From: Clostridiales bacterium CHKCI006
Lineage (GTDB): Bacteria; Bacillota_I; Bacilli_A; Erysipelotrichales; Coprobacillaceae
Direction of reading: 5' to 3'
DNA: 64,000 nt
Assembly (NCBI GenBank): GCA_900018345.1
Contig: FCNA01000026.1
Span: 1-64,000, forward strand
The translations under genes were made by a program, and so were the position numbers. The notes beneath the pieces were generated by a model. The model had not been told where the DNA came from and ran no database searches. It worked only from the letters and a program-made list of their open reading frames with translations. This document shows, one piece after another, positions 44,973-53,430 of this stretch. Within the stretch, counting starts at the first letter, position 1. Every line of letters starts with the position of its first letter.

Positions 44973-45867
44973 TCACCTCCAGCGTATTACTTTAGTGTCC
45001 CAATTGTATTGCCACTCATCCTCATTCACAATCGCATCGAATACAGGCTCAAGGAAAGTCTGTATTGTCTGAATGACTACCGAAAACGCAAGCGTATCAT
45101 CTTTTATTGTTTTCAAAAAGTATTTCCACCGCTTTTGCATATCCTCACCTTCGGAAAGTGCGACAATACGCTTAAAGCTGTCTTTGTCATATGGCGTACC
45201 CCGATGCTGCAAAGTTCCAAAGATTGCAGCCTGCAATTTTGCGCCCTCAAAGTCGAATGTCCTTGAAAGATAATAGATGTCATAAAAATCTTTCATTCTG
45301 CCTGTCAGCTCAAATCGTTGTAGTATGGCATCAAACTTCTCGGCAATGGTGCTTTCAAGGGAATAAGTTTTGATTACAGGTGCTTCAAAATCTGGAAGCT
45401 GAGTGTTGATGGTTCGTTCTTCGGCACAGGGGACTATAATATCTCCCACGCCTATATCAACATTGAACGGCACACGCACATTTTTTTTGAGCAATAATCT
45501 GTGTGCTGATACCGTGATATTTTCTTTGCAGAGAAATCTCCTCAAAGCCTTTTGCTCGCATTTCTATATAATCGTTACCTGTCGGCGTATCGATAATCTT
45601 ACAAATCAAATCTTTTACATTATCTATTGAATTAGAGTATCCACGGAGCAGAAAATCGACATCAATGGTAGCTCTGCTTTCAAAATTAGTTAGAGTATAA
45701 ATAAACAATCCGCCTTTAAGTATCAGCATATCCTCATACTCAGATTTTGATAACCTTCTCAAAAATTCTTCCTGCACAAAAAGTTGTAAGCATTGCTGAT
45801 AACTGATACCAGAAGCTTTTGCTTTATTTCTCAGCTTTGCCAGAACAGAAGCTGCTATATCTGCCAT
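44973..45867 (-). pseudogene. AbiEii/AbiGii nucleotidyltransferase toxin, frameshifted in an A8 tract
   Basis: The toxin partner of the next gene. The 5' frame (ATG at 45867, overlapping the antitoxin stop as TAATG) reads MADIAASVLAKLRNKAKASG, then the nucleotidyltransferase motif LILKGGLFIY and ATIDVDFLLRG. At a run of eight A (45481-45488) the frame is lost and a second frame carries on with NVRVPFNVDIGVGD, KTYSLESTIAEKFDAILQRF and FYDIYYLSR to 44973. Seven A would restore one reading frame of about 297 residues, a normal length. The toxin is off in this sequence, unless slippage restores it. Confidence 0.8.
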
Positions 45868-46475
45868 TACAACCACACTCCAATCAACTCTTTAACCTTT
45901 TTCTGCACACGCAGTTTTTTTGCATACATCATAAGATTAGGTATATTCTTTTTCGGGTCATTAACATACCCCTGTATTGCTTTATTGAAAATTTCTTTAT
46001 CCATTTTACTCATATTTTTCAGAACATCACAAATTGTTCTGTCACGGTCATAAATTCGCACTTTCGTAAAATCAATTTCACCTGTTGTTTCACCAAGCGC
46101 AACCAAATCAGACTCAATGCGATATACTTTAATGAATGGGTACTCGATATTAGTTCGCAATTTTGAAACATTTCTATCTATGGCAAAATTCCATTCAGCG
46201 GGATTTCTATCGCTGTATTCATAATAGAATAAAGCAGTTTCCATACAAAGAACAGCATCGGGAAACAACCTATTGATAATAACTATTTCGCTGGTTTCGC
46301 AGTTTTCAATCCAATGATAGTAACCTCGTCTTATTCTTTCAATAAAGCCCTCATCCAAAAGCTGCTTAATATCTGCATAATATAGCTTAGCTTCAAGAAG
46401 CTCGGCAGTAGTCATTACATAGTGATGCCGATTGAATAGCTTTTTCACATTTTTAATATCGTTTTCGCGAAGCAT
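45867..46475 (-). CDS. AbiEi family antitoxin (type IV toxin-antitoxin)
   Basis: A 202-residue AbiEi-like protein: an N-terminal winged helix (MLRENDIKNVKKLFNRHHYV, then TTAELLEAKLYYADIKQLL and GFIERIRRGYYHW), followed by the antitoxin domain with LCMETALFYYEYSDRNP and KVRIYDRDRTICDVLKNMSK. Type IV antitoxins neutralise the toxin without direct binding and repress their own promoter. It precedes the toxin gene with a one-base overlap. GAGGTGGACAA lies before the ATG. Confidence 0.88.
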   Translation of the reverse strand: MLRENDIKNVKKLFNRHHYVMTTAELLEAKLYYADIKQLLDEGFIERIRRGYYHWIENCETSEIVIINRLFPDAVLCMETALFYYEYSDRNPAEWNFAIDRNVSKLRTNIEYPFIKVYRIESDLVALGETTGEIDFTKVRIYDRDRTICDVLKNMSKMDKEIFNKAIQGYVNDPKKNIPNLMMYAKKLRVQKKVKELIGVWL

Positions 46476-46525
46476 TTGTCCACCTCTATTTAATTGCCTC
46501 CAATTTGTTTATTTATTGGGTACTT

Positions 46526-46561
46526 TACTATAGTATATGCAATTCTTATATAGAAAGTCAA
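46526..46561 (-). promoter_or_regulatory. Promoter of the inverted AbiE cassette
   Basis: Minus-strand TTGACT (46556-46561) and TATACT (46532-46537), 18 bases apart. A palindrome TACTATAGTA (46526-46535) covers the -10. The octamer TTTACTAT (46524-46531) recurs in the large hairpin upstream, so both may be antitoxin half-sites. Confidence 0.6.
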
Positions 46562-46607
46562 TAGTAAACTGCCCACTTGAAAAGAAAACAAGTGGGCAGT
46601 TTACTAT
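46561..46607. repeat. 19-base perfect inverted repeat
   Basis: ATAGTAAACTGCCCACTTG (46561-46579) and its exact complement (46589-46607) surround AAAAGAAAA. No T-tract follows in either direction, so it does not look like a terminator. It abuts the -35 of the AbiE cassette. Confidence 0.8.
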
Positions 46608-46639
46608 AAGAAAAACAGATGATTTGTCTGCAAGTGAAA

Positions 46640-46835
46640 AACAGAAAATCTGCAAGCTATTTGATATTTAGCTGAGGCTATAACATATAGATTTATTGTT
46701 CACTCTGTCCCTCCAACCTCGATAGAATAAGGCTTTTGGGCACTTTCCACATTATCAGCTTCATCATATTTTTTGACTTTCTCAAATGTTGAAAAGCTAT
46801 GTACCTTAAAGTCGAAAACAGAAAGACCCACAGGT
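46640..46835. other. Unassigned debris between the two AbiE loci
   Basis: A minus-strand frame here ends FEKVKKYDEADNVESAQKPY and IEVGGTE before a stop near 46694. It looks like the tail of an element-encoded protein, but I cannot name it. Confidence 0.25.
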
Positions 46836-47635
46836 TTTTAGACATGCGGTGAAAAGATATTTTTCCTCCAAAGAGCGTGACAACATTCGATTGATGGAAT
46901 ATGCCAAGATATTTCACATTGAAAAAAAGTACAGGAGTATATGGAGATATTATGATGAACCCCCCCCTGAACAACTAAAAGGAGCCATTTGCAATCTGGC
47001 AAAGAAGAAAGGCATCCATACACAGGAAATCCTGCAGTTTTTTATGTTTGAACGTATCATAGATCGTCTTTCTATTTCCCCGTACAAGGACAGATTTATT
47101 TTAAAAGCGGACTGTTGATTTCCGCCATCCTCAGCATAGCAGAACGGACGACAATGGATATGGTCACAACCATAAAAGACTTACCAATGGATGAACAGAG
47201 CATACGGAAAGCGATCCGCGAAATTCTGAGTCAGACCTTGGATGATGGGATTGAATTTCAGCTTTTAGACCTAACGCCGATCCGATAGGATAACGAATAC
47301 GAAAATTTCCGTGTTTCGTCCAAGCCACTTATGGGAAAATGAAAATACATATGAAGATTGATTAACAACTGGTGACGAAATTACACCAAAAGAAATACAA
47401 ATTTCCTATCCCTTCCCCTTTGATGACCGCCGGGTAATGGTGAAAGCCTACACACAGGAAACCACACTGGGAGAAAAATACGAAACGGATTCTGCTGGCA
47501 TTGGAAGAACCAATCGCTCTGCAGGATTTATGGAATAGATTTCAGACACAAAATATATATGCAAGAGAGATTGCATACCCTGCTATCATGGAAAGCGTAA
47601 AAGAGTTTACAAAGAAAATGAATTTCTAGATGAAG
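46836..47635 (+). pseudogene. AbiEi C-terminus and AbiEii toxin, decayed
   Basis: Continuation of the plus-strand AbiE locus. First comes the AbiEi tail (KRYFSSKERDNIRLMEYAKI, then FHIEKK, with VQEYMEIL and a stop in the neighbouring frame), overlapping ATGATG of the toxin. The toxin follows in shifting frames: EQLKGAICNLAKKKGI, FERIIDRLSISPYKDRFILK, TTMDMVTTIKDLPMDEQSIR, FQLLDLTPIR, GEKYET and SVKEFTKKMNF. A C8 run at 46960-46967, several stops and deletions kill the gene. Confidence 0.7.
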
Positions 47636-47880
47636 TAGTGTACCCGCCATCTAGCCTTGTTCATCCCTCCCTTGTCTGCGGATAATGTACCCGGCTTTTC
47701 CAACTCCCAAACGACGATTCGGATCGCATCAATGCTTTCCTTGTTGATACTAAATAAGCCTTTCAGCGTGTAATCCCAATCCACCGGTAGCGAGAGCATT
47801 TGAGAAAGAAGTCCTTTGTTGCGGTTCAATTCAATTTTTCACAACACCAAACGCTTGCTGATGGCAAAAACATGAATTTT
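47626..47880 (-). pseudogene. Element replication-initiator HTH remnant
   Basis: Minus-strand frame NRNKGLLSQMLSLPVDWDYT, then LKGLFSINKESIDAIRIVV and ELEKPGTL. This matches the winged-helix N-terminal domain of replication initiators of Firmicute integrative elements (KGLLSMMLSLP... then a second helix pair). Without its start and C-terminal part it is a fragment. Confidence 0.55.
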
Positions 47881-47899
47881 ATCACATTTTTCTTATGGC

Positions 47900-48195
47900 A
47901 GAAAACCATTCAGCAACTCCCTTTCATTATTTTTTTGAATGGCAGAAACTGAAAGATGGTAAGCATCCGCCAGATCTTTCATCGATATCCCTTGCATAAA
48001 ATCTGAAAGAATCCTTGGATTACGCTCTTCCAGCTCTTTTCGATAGTCTGATCATTCTCCCCAGGATCTATGTTGTCTCTTTTTGGCAGGAATGTAGAGA
48101 TTCCCTGTCTGGACATCCTCTTGTAGCTCTTCAACCAGGCTATCTGATTTACATTCATATATTTCATATGTGGATTCCCTGTGTGTTTGATCAAG
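47900..48195 (-). pseudogene. Degenerate HTH-type fragment
   Basis: In mixed minus-strand frames: MKYMNVNQIAWLKSYKRM, and NPRILSDFMQGISMKDLADA continuing YHLSVSAIQK, the latter a plausible helix-turn-helix as in small Mor-like or sigma-like regulators. Identity is uncertain. The following stretch to 48440 holds no gene that I can support. Confidence 0.3.
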
Positions 48196-48444
48196 CAGCA
48201 AAGCCAGCAAACGTTATTCGCGACTAATCGTCACTCCATGCATGCGTCGCTTTAATCGGCTTTGCATGGAGCCAGGCTTTATGCTTCCTTTTCTATCCCT
48301 TTCATCCTCTGTTTCTTCTTGATTTCTTATCAAATGGTACCATAGGGCATTAAAGTAATCAAAAAATGCACTGTTCACTTGCGCATATGAAGAACAGATC
48401 CAAAGCTTGAGTGACTAGGTCGATTGCCTATCGAACATGATAAA

Positions 48445-48467
48445 ACCTGGAAGCGACGCCTCCAGGT
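48445..48467 (-). terminator. Terminator of the feo operon
   Basis: ACCTGGA (48445-48451) and TCCAGGT (48461-48467) form a stem followed on the minus strand by TTTATC. Confidence 0.7.
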
Positions 48468-48478
48468 CTTCTGTGACA

Positions 48479-48856
48479 CTAGTCACTAATATGCTTAATT
48501 GATTTCACTAAACGTTGCAACGTCTCAGGCTCCAAACTGGTTGATAGAACAAGACTGCATGCTTCTGTATCTTCTCTGCTTAGATGAAGTATGTCTGTAA
48601 AAAGTGGAGAAAAATGATTAAGCAAAGTCGTGTAACACGTTATTTGTTGGTTACCATCAGCAGTGAGGTACAGGCATTTTCTATCATCTTGCCATAATAG
48701 TTTTTTTTCAATCAATAGTCCTATCATACGACTTGCGGTTGCTCTGGCGACGCCTAGCATGACCGCCACATCAATGCAGCGTACCTTTCGTTCATCCTTT
48801 AAAAGCGCGTTAATTGTGAGTAGATAGTGGAGTTGTGTTGTGGTTAAGCGCTTCAT
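48479..48856 (-). CDS. HTH regulator of the feo operon
   Basis: A 125-residue winged-helix protein: MKRLTTTQLHYLLTINALLK, then RCIDVAVMLGVARATASRMIG (recognition helix) and KLLWQDDRKCLYLTADGN (wing). The shape resembles the N-terminal half of DtxR/MntR-type metalloregulators, followed by a helical C-terminus with LHLSREDTEAC that may bind metal. It is translationally coupled to the Cys-rich FeoB-associated gene (ATGA) and is the last gene of the operon. It is a natural candidate for binding the GTTAG/CTAAC dyads found at this operon. Confidence 0.7.
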   Translation of the reverse strand: MKRLTTTQLHYLLTINALLKDERKVRCIDVAVMLGVARATASRMIGLLIEKKLLWQDDRKCLYLTADGNQQITCYTTLLNHFSPLFTDILHLSREDTEACSLVLSTSLEPETLQRLVKSIKHISD

Positions 48857-48996
48857 TTCGAACAGTTTTGGGCTCGTTGGCAGTGGGTGCACTTGCCGCT
48901 ACAGCTACAGCTCGTGCTCCCCTGCTTCATGGAACGAATTGCCAGATAAACAAGTCCCAGAATGACAGCTAAAACGATAAGCGTTCCGAAGTTCAT
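48853..48996 (-). CDS. FeoB-associated Cys-rich membrane protein
   Basis: A 47-residue protein with one N-terminal membrane helix (FGTLIVLAVILGLVYLAI) and a cysteine-rich tail (SCSCSGKC, then THC and NC). This is the standard small partner found after FeoB in Firmicutes, of unproven but probably iron-handling role. It begins six bases after feoB and its stop overlaps the regulator start. Confidence 0.85.
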   Translation of the reverse strand: MNFGTLIVLAVILGLVYLAIRSMKQGSTSCSCSGKCTHCQRAQNCSK

Positions 48997-49002
48997 GCGA
49001 AG

Positions 49003-51102
49003 CTATTCAGCCGCCTTTACTTTTTTAGCCGGTCTGAACAAGAGGAAGAGTCCAATTGCCAGGACAACAAAGGCTAAAGCAGTCATCATAGTGAAATCGC
49101 CAAATACGATCAATGAACCTAATTGATAGAATACAAATGCAACGAGATAAGCGAACAGACATTGGTAACCAATGGCAATCAACGTCCATTTTCCGTTTGC
49201 CATTTCATTGCGGATCGCGCCGATAGCCGCAAAGCAAGGCGCACAAAGCAAGTTAAAGATCAGGAAGGCATAAGCTGAGATTGTCGTGAAATCCTGTGAT
49301 AATGTACCCCAGATTTCAGCGCCATCCTCAGATACCTCTCCGGCAAACTGATAGAGGACACCAAAAGTCGCAATGATATTTTCCTTAGCAACTAAACCAG
49401 TCACTGAAGCGACTGCTGCCTTCCAATCTCCCCAGCCAAGTGGTGCAAAGATTGGGGCGATGATCTGTCCCAGACTAGCTAAGATAGACTCGTTCGCATC
49501 TACCATTTCGAATGACCAGTTAAAGCTTTGTAAGAACCAGATCACAATCGTTGAAACAAAAATGATGGTCCCTGCTTTAACGATAAAGTGTTTACATCTT
49601 TCCCATGTTTGTAATAAAACGTTTTTAACTCTTGGTAAGTGATAAGCTGGCAGCTCCATGATAAATGGAGAGACATCACCGGCAAATAACTTTGTTTTCT
49701 TCAAGATGATTCCGGAAACGACAATGGCGGCAAAGCCAACGAAGTAAGCCGATGGTCCGACCCACCAGGCGCCATCAAATAAAGCTCCTGCAATCAATGC
49801 AATGATCGGCAACTTGGCCGAGCATGGAATAAAGGTTGTCAGCATGATGGTCATGCGACGATCGTTCTCATTTTCAATCGTACGACTGGCCATGACAGCA
49901 GGCACACCACATCCAGTTCCGATCAGCATCGGAATGAAGGATTTACCGGATAAACCAAATTTTCTGAAGATTCGGTCTAAGATAAAGGCAATACGTGCCA
50001 TATAACCGCAATCTTCTAAGATAGCTAATAATAAGAACAGCACCGCCATCTGCGGTAAAAAACCGAGGACCGCTCCGACACCGGCGACAATGCCGTCCAG
50101 AACTAACCCCTGTAACCAATCCGCCGTTCCCAGGCTCACCAGGAAACTTTCAATCGCTGGTGGAATGATCTCTCCAAATAATACATCATTGACCCAATCC
50201 GTCAGCATGGTACCGACAGTGGTAATCGATAGATAGTAGACTGCCACCATCACTAATGCGAAGATCGGTAACGCCAGGAAGCGGTTCGTGACCCAATGGT
50301 CGATCTTATCGCTTGTTTTCATCGTATTTTGCGTATTTTTCTTTAAGCAATGGTCGATGATATCTGCGACAACGCCATAACGCGCCCCCGCCATGATACT
50401 CTTGATATCGTCATCCATGGCACTTTCCGTATGTTCGACGATTGCTTCGATCTGCTGCTTCTGACTGGCACTGATGGTTTCCATCAGCTTATCATCCTTT
50501 TCCAGCAGTTTCACGTTCGTAAAGCGCGAAGCGATATTCGTAATGCCTTCTACTTTTTGAATGGCATCTTCTACCTCTTCTTCAAAAGGTAAGACCGCTG
50601 GTGCTTTGATACCGTGATTTTTCATTTTCTTTAACACATCGACCAGTTCATCGCTCCCTGTCCCCTTAATGGCACTCATGGAGATTACCGGACAGCCAAG
50701 TCGCTTTTCCAGTTCTTTAAGATTGATCTTGTCGCCGTTTTTTTCAACGATATCCATCATATTTAAACACACAACCATTGGCAGACCTAATTCTACCAGT
50801 TGGGTCGTCAGATATAAGTTACGTTCCAGATTGCTTGCATCCACAATATTGATCAATCCTTGTGGCTTGTCCTTCAACAAGTAATCACGCGCAACGACTT
50901 CCTCTAATGTATAGGGTGATAAAGAGTAAATACCAGGCAGGTCCTGAATTTTAATCTCTTTATCTTTTCTTAATGTTCCTTCTTTTTTCTCAACCGTTAC
51001 CCCAGGCCAGTTACCAACATGCTGGCTACTGCCGGTCAAGTCGTTAAACAAAGTCGTCTTCCCACAGTTTGGGTTTCCGACAAGCGCAATATAACAACTC
51101 AT
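49003..51102 (-). CDS. feoB: Ferrous iron transporter FeoB
   Basis: A 699-residue Fe2+ transporter. The N-terminal G-domain has G1 GNPNCGKTT, the switch region NWPGVTVEKKEG, G3 DLPGIYSL and G4 LNMMD, followed by a helical GDI domain. The membrane part carries two Gate domains (AVLFLLLAILEDCGYMAR, GTGCGVPAV, LMIGT-type motifs; then KENIIATFGVLY). The length is typical. Two FeoA genes precede it and a Cys-rich partner and regulator follow, all on one strand. A dyad at 51121 lies just ahead of its leader. Confidence 0.96.
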   Translation of the reverse strand: MSCYIALVGNPNCGKTTLFNDLTGSSQHVGNWPGVTVEKKEGTLRKDKEIKIQDLPGIYSLSPYTLEEVVARDYLLKDKPQGLINIVDASNLERNLYLTTQLVELGLPMVVCLNMMDIVEKNGDKINLKELEKRLGCPVISMSAIKGTGSDELVDVLKKMKNHGIKAPAVLPFEEEVEDAIQKVEGITNIASRFTNVKLLEKDDKLMETISASQKQQIEAIVEHTESAMDDDIKSIMAGARYGVVADIIDHCLKKNTQNTMKTSDKIDHWVTNRFLALPIFALVMVAVYYLSITTVGTMLTDWVNDVLFGEIIPPAIESFLVSLGTADWLQGLVLDGIVAGVGAVLGFLPQMAVLFLLLAILEDCGYMARIAFILDRIFRKFGLSGKSFIPMLIGTGCGVPAVMASRTIENENDRRMTIMLTTFIPCSAKLPIIALIAGALFDGAWWVGPSAYFVGFAAIVVSGIILKKTKLFAGDVSPFIMELPAYHLPRVKNVLLQTWERCKHFIVKAGTIIFVSTIVIWFLQSFNWSFEMVDANESILASLGQIIAPIFAPLGWGDWKAAVASVTGLVAKENIIATFGVLYQFAGEVSEDGAEIWGTLSQDFTTISAYAFLIFNLLCAPCFAAIGAIRNEMANGKWTLIAIGYQCLFAYLVAFVFYQLGSLIVFGDFTMMTALAFVVLAIGLFLLFRPAKKVKAAE

Positions 51103-51120
51103 CTTTTCTCTCCCTTTCCA

Positions 51121-51136
51121 GTTAGTTTTAACTAAC
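51121..51136. promoter_or_regulatory. Feo operator copy 1
   Basis: GTTAG-TTTTAA-CTAAC, a perfect 16-base dyad between feoA and feoB. Same arms and spacing as the two dyads at the operon promoter. Confidence 0.65.
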
Positions 51137-51147
51137 CTTACATTTTA

Positions 51148-51167
51148 AAAAAAGCGTAAGCTTTTTT
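51148..51167 (-). terminator. Hairpin between feoA and feoB
   Basis: AAAAAAGC and GCTTTTTT around GTAA form an eight-base stem over the feoA stop. On the minus strand T follows, so it may partially attenuate transcription into feoB. Confidence 0.5.
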
Positions 51168-51387
51168 ATTCCACTTCGATTGATTCTGACTCAACCTTTC
51201 TTAGTGTCAGTTCATAACTGCGCAGGTTGACTTCCACAGGATCCCCAAACGGAGCCACCTTGCGAACATGAATTTTGGCACCGCGCACAACACCCATATC
51301 CATTAAGCGCTGCTTGATCTGACTGTCCCCATGGACCTTCTTCACTACAACGTTATCACCTGGATGAGCGTCTCTCAGTGTTTTCAT
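51166..51387 (-). CDS. feoA: FeoA family protein
   Basis: A 73-residue SH3-like FeoA protein (TLRDAHPGDNVVVKKVHG, then QRLMDMGVVRGAKIHVRKVA and EVNLRSYELTLRKVE). FeoA binds FeoB and tunes Fe2+ transport. I start at the ATG at 51387, which has GGGGGAGG seven bases ahead; the ATG six bases upstream is too close to it. Second of two FeoA paralogues in the operon. Confidence 0.9.
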   Translation of the reverse strand: MKTLRDAHPGDNVVVKKVHGDSQIKQRLMDMGVVRGAKIHVRKVAPFGDPVEVNLRSYELTLRKVESESIEVE

Positions 51388-51402
51388 CGTCATTCCTCCC
51401 CC

Positions 51403-51612
51403 TTAGATATGTATCTTACTAGCCAAATTACGATCTAAAGCGATCCTTGTTCCTTTCACCTCGATGATCACATTACCGGAGATCTTAGAAATGATCTTTA
51501 CCGGTTCACCCACAACAAAGCCCAGATTCTCCAGGTGCTGCTTTGTTTCTTCTTTTCCTGTGACTTCTTTGATCAAATAGGTTGATCCGATATCAGCAAA
51601 AGAAATTGGCAT
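51403..51612 (-). CDS. feoA: FeoA family protein (first paralogue)
   Basis: A 69-residue FeoA-type SH3-like domain (ISFADIGSTYLIKEVTG, then HLENLGFVVGEPVKIIS and VIIEVKGTRIALDRNLA). The start at 51612 has AAAGGAG eight bases ahead. It is the first gene of the feo operon, 15 bases before the second feoA. Such tandem FeoA genes are common in Firmicutes. Confidence 0.9.
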   Translation of the reverse strand: MPISFADIGSTYLIKEVTGKEETKQHLENLGFVVGEPVKIISKISGNVIIEVKGTRIALDRNLASKIHI

Positions 51613-51633
51613 ACATATCACTCCTTTATAAAA

Positions 51634-51712
51634 GTTAGGTATCGCTAACTACATGTATATCATACTGATATCGTCCCTTTTTGTCAACCACTTTTTGTTA
51701 GCGTATGCTAAC
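51634..51712 (-). promoter_or_regulatory. Feo promoter flanked by operator copies 2 and 3
   Basis: Minus-strand TTGACA (51682-51687) and TATGAT (51659-51664) are exactly 17 bases apart. A dyad GTTAGCGTATGCTAAC (51697-51712) lies just upstream of the -35, and GTTAGGTATCGCTAAC (51634-51649) covers the start site. The arms GTTAG/CTAAC with six-base centre match copy 1. Confidence 0.75.
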
Positions 51713-52120
51713 AGGATAGCGAAAAAAACATAAATTATAACATTTTAAATTTTGCTTTTATCTAAAAATAGTGATCTGAAAGATAGCTTGTCAACCTATT
51801 TGCTTTATTTGACCACACTTGTTACCATGCCTCCAGCAGGAGGCACAAATGATGATGAAAGATTTTTCTGTACAAATAAGTTGTCCTATAGTAATGTTAG
51901 TCTGGAAGCACCGGCACTCTACAGAACACGATGTAACGTCTGGAGATCCTGAGCCCGAACACTTATCAGTCGTCGCTATCCTTCATGCACAAATGATTGG
52001 CAGCTTTAAAGCCTGGATATTTATGAATACACCCACTTTATTAGGGTTCTCACAGGGATAGCAGTCAATGCCGATCTTTCCATCTTTTCAACCCTATTCA
52101 TAACAGAAAGGAGAAAAACA
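51713..52120. other. Gap without a supported gene
   Basis: About 400 bases between the feo promoter and the IS256 fragment. Short open frames exist but none has a ribosome-binding site or a recognisable motif. Confidence 0.4.
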
Positions 52121-52803
52121 GGGGCGGCGAATTTGAAAACGTAGCCATTCTTGTGGCAATTGCGGTCAATGAGGACGGATACCGTGAGGTTCTGGGTGCC
52201 GCCGAGGGCATGAAGGAGGACAAGTCCAGCTGGGTCAGCTTCTTCCAGTGGCTGCGTGGCCGAGGTCTGGACGGTGTGAAACTCATTGTTGGAGACAAGT
52301 GCCTTGGTATGCTGGAGGCCGTGGGAGAAGTATTCCCCGAAGCCAAGTACCAGCGCTGTACCGTCCACTTTTACCGCAATGTATTCTCGGTCACGCCTCG
52401 CTCCAAGGTGAAGCTGGTGGCAAAGATGCTCAAGGCGGTCCACGCCCAGGAAAGCAAGAAAGCAGCCCGGGAAAAGGCCAAAGCTGTGGTGGAAGAACTG
52501 CGCTCCATGAAACTGAAAGAGGCGGCCAAGAAGGTAGAGGATGGCATTGAGGAGACGCTGACCTACTGCGATTTTCCCAGCGAGCACTGGACTCGCATCC
52601 GTTCCAATAACGTTATTGAACGACTCAACCGGGAGATCCGCCGCCGTACCCGTGTGGTGGGCAGTTTCCCGGACGGCAATTCCGCCCTTATGCTGGTCTG
52701 TGCCCGGCTGCACCATGTGGCCGGCACCCAGTGGGGCAACAAGAAGTACATGAACATGAAGCACCTGGAGGCCGCCCTTGAAGATGCCTCCATTGCTGGC
52801 TGA
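52121..52803 (+). pseudogene. IS256-family transposase, C-terminal half
   Basis: An open frame from the truncation point: EFENVAILVAIAVNEDGYRE, then KLIVGDKCLGMLEAVG (second catalytic Asp), YQRCTVHFYRNVF and NNVIERLNREIRRR (catalytic Glu). The first catalytic Asp and the DNA-binding N-terminus are lost, so it cannot transpose by itself. Confidence 0.85.
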
Positions 52804-52875
52804 CTTCACTCATGCCAGACCCTGCAAACCATTTTGCGAAAAATACTTGACACTACCAAAATACTTGACACTACC
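52121..52875 (+). mobile_element. IS256-family element, 5'-truncated copy
   Basis: From GGGGCGGC at 52121 to the element's right end the sequence is nearly identical to 59359-60095, with seven substitutions that I can see in 737 bases. The left half is missing. The right end carries AAAATACTTGACACTACC twice in tandem (52840-52857 and 52858-52875). Confidence 0.85.
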
Positions 52876-52921
52876 TCCTATCCTGGACGCCATGGAAGAA
52901 TGGGGGACAAATTACAAAATA

Positions 52922-52949
52922 AGGATGGCCGGCGAAAGCTGACCATCCT
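52922..52949 (-). terminator. Terminator of the RiPP operon
   Basis: AGGATGG (52922-52928) and CCATCCT (52943-52949) form a stem followed on the minus strand by TATTTTG; it overlaps the peptidase stop codon. Confidence 0.6.
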
Positions 52950-53430
52950 AAATCTGTTTTCCACATTTCTGGAAACAGAATGCCAAGCTAAAATGAATCC
53001 TATTCCAGATTATTAAAATATGCCGTCTTAATGGAATAACATGTATCCATATTTTTTTAAAGAACCAATCAAAAAAATTTCTGTGTCCTAGCCATCGCCC
53101 TTTTCTCTGAATACCATATACCTTCCCACAGATTCGTTCCACAGAAATAGGTCCCTCGACTACACTCTGTGCATCACCAATAGCATAAAAATTTTGCCCT
53201 CTAATTTTCTGAATCCTGTGTAGTACAAATTGTCCCTGTATCCGCTGATACAAAACAATATCCCCAGTTCTAAGTTCATTCTTTTCACACTTTCGGAGAA
53301 TAACGAAGTCTCTTCCTCCACAAAGAAAGGGTGTCATACTATTGCCAGAAACAGGGATTGCAATTTGTCGGTTTTCTTGAAGAAGAAAGAGCATTTCCTT
53401 CAAATAGCTCTCGTTATCTACAACTTTCAT
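52948..53430 (-). CDS. S24/S26-type signal-peptidase-like protein
   Basis: A 160-residue protein of the S26 signal peptidase fold. SGNSMTPFL gives the nucleophile S31; GDIVLYQR and FVLHRI follow, with H71 in the place where bacterial enzymes have lysine, so a Ser-His dyad like that of SipW/ER-type peptidases is likely; AIGDAQSV is the third motif. No N-terminal membrane helix, but a hydrophobic helix near residues 130-150. In this operon it probably removes the RiPP leader or trims the exported product. Its start overlaps the ABC gene by 17 bases. It is the last gene of the operon. Confidence 0.75.
   Translation of the reverse strand: MKVVDNESYLKEMLFLLQENRQIAIPVSGNSMTPFLCGGRDFVILRKCEKNELRTGDIVLYQRIQGQFVLHRIQKIRGQNFYAIGDAQSVVEGPISVERICGKVYGIQRKGRWLGHRNFFDWFFKKIWIHVIPLRRHILIIWNRIHFSLAFCFQKCGKQI

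Noticed and set aside
52021-52809. Minus-strand open frames opposite both IS256 copies
   Set aside because: They are repeated only because the IS is repeated; the plus strand has the DDE motifs.
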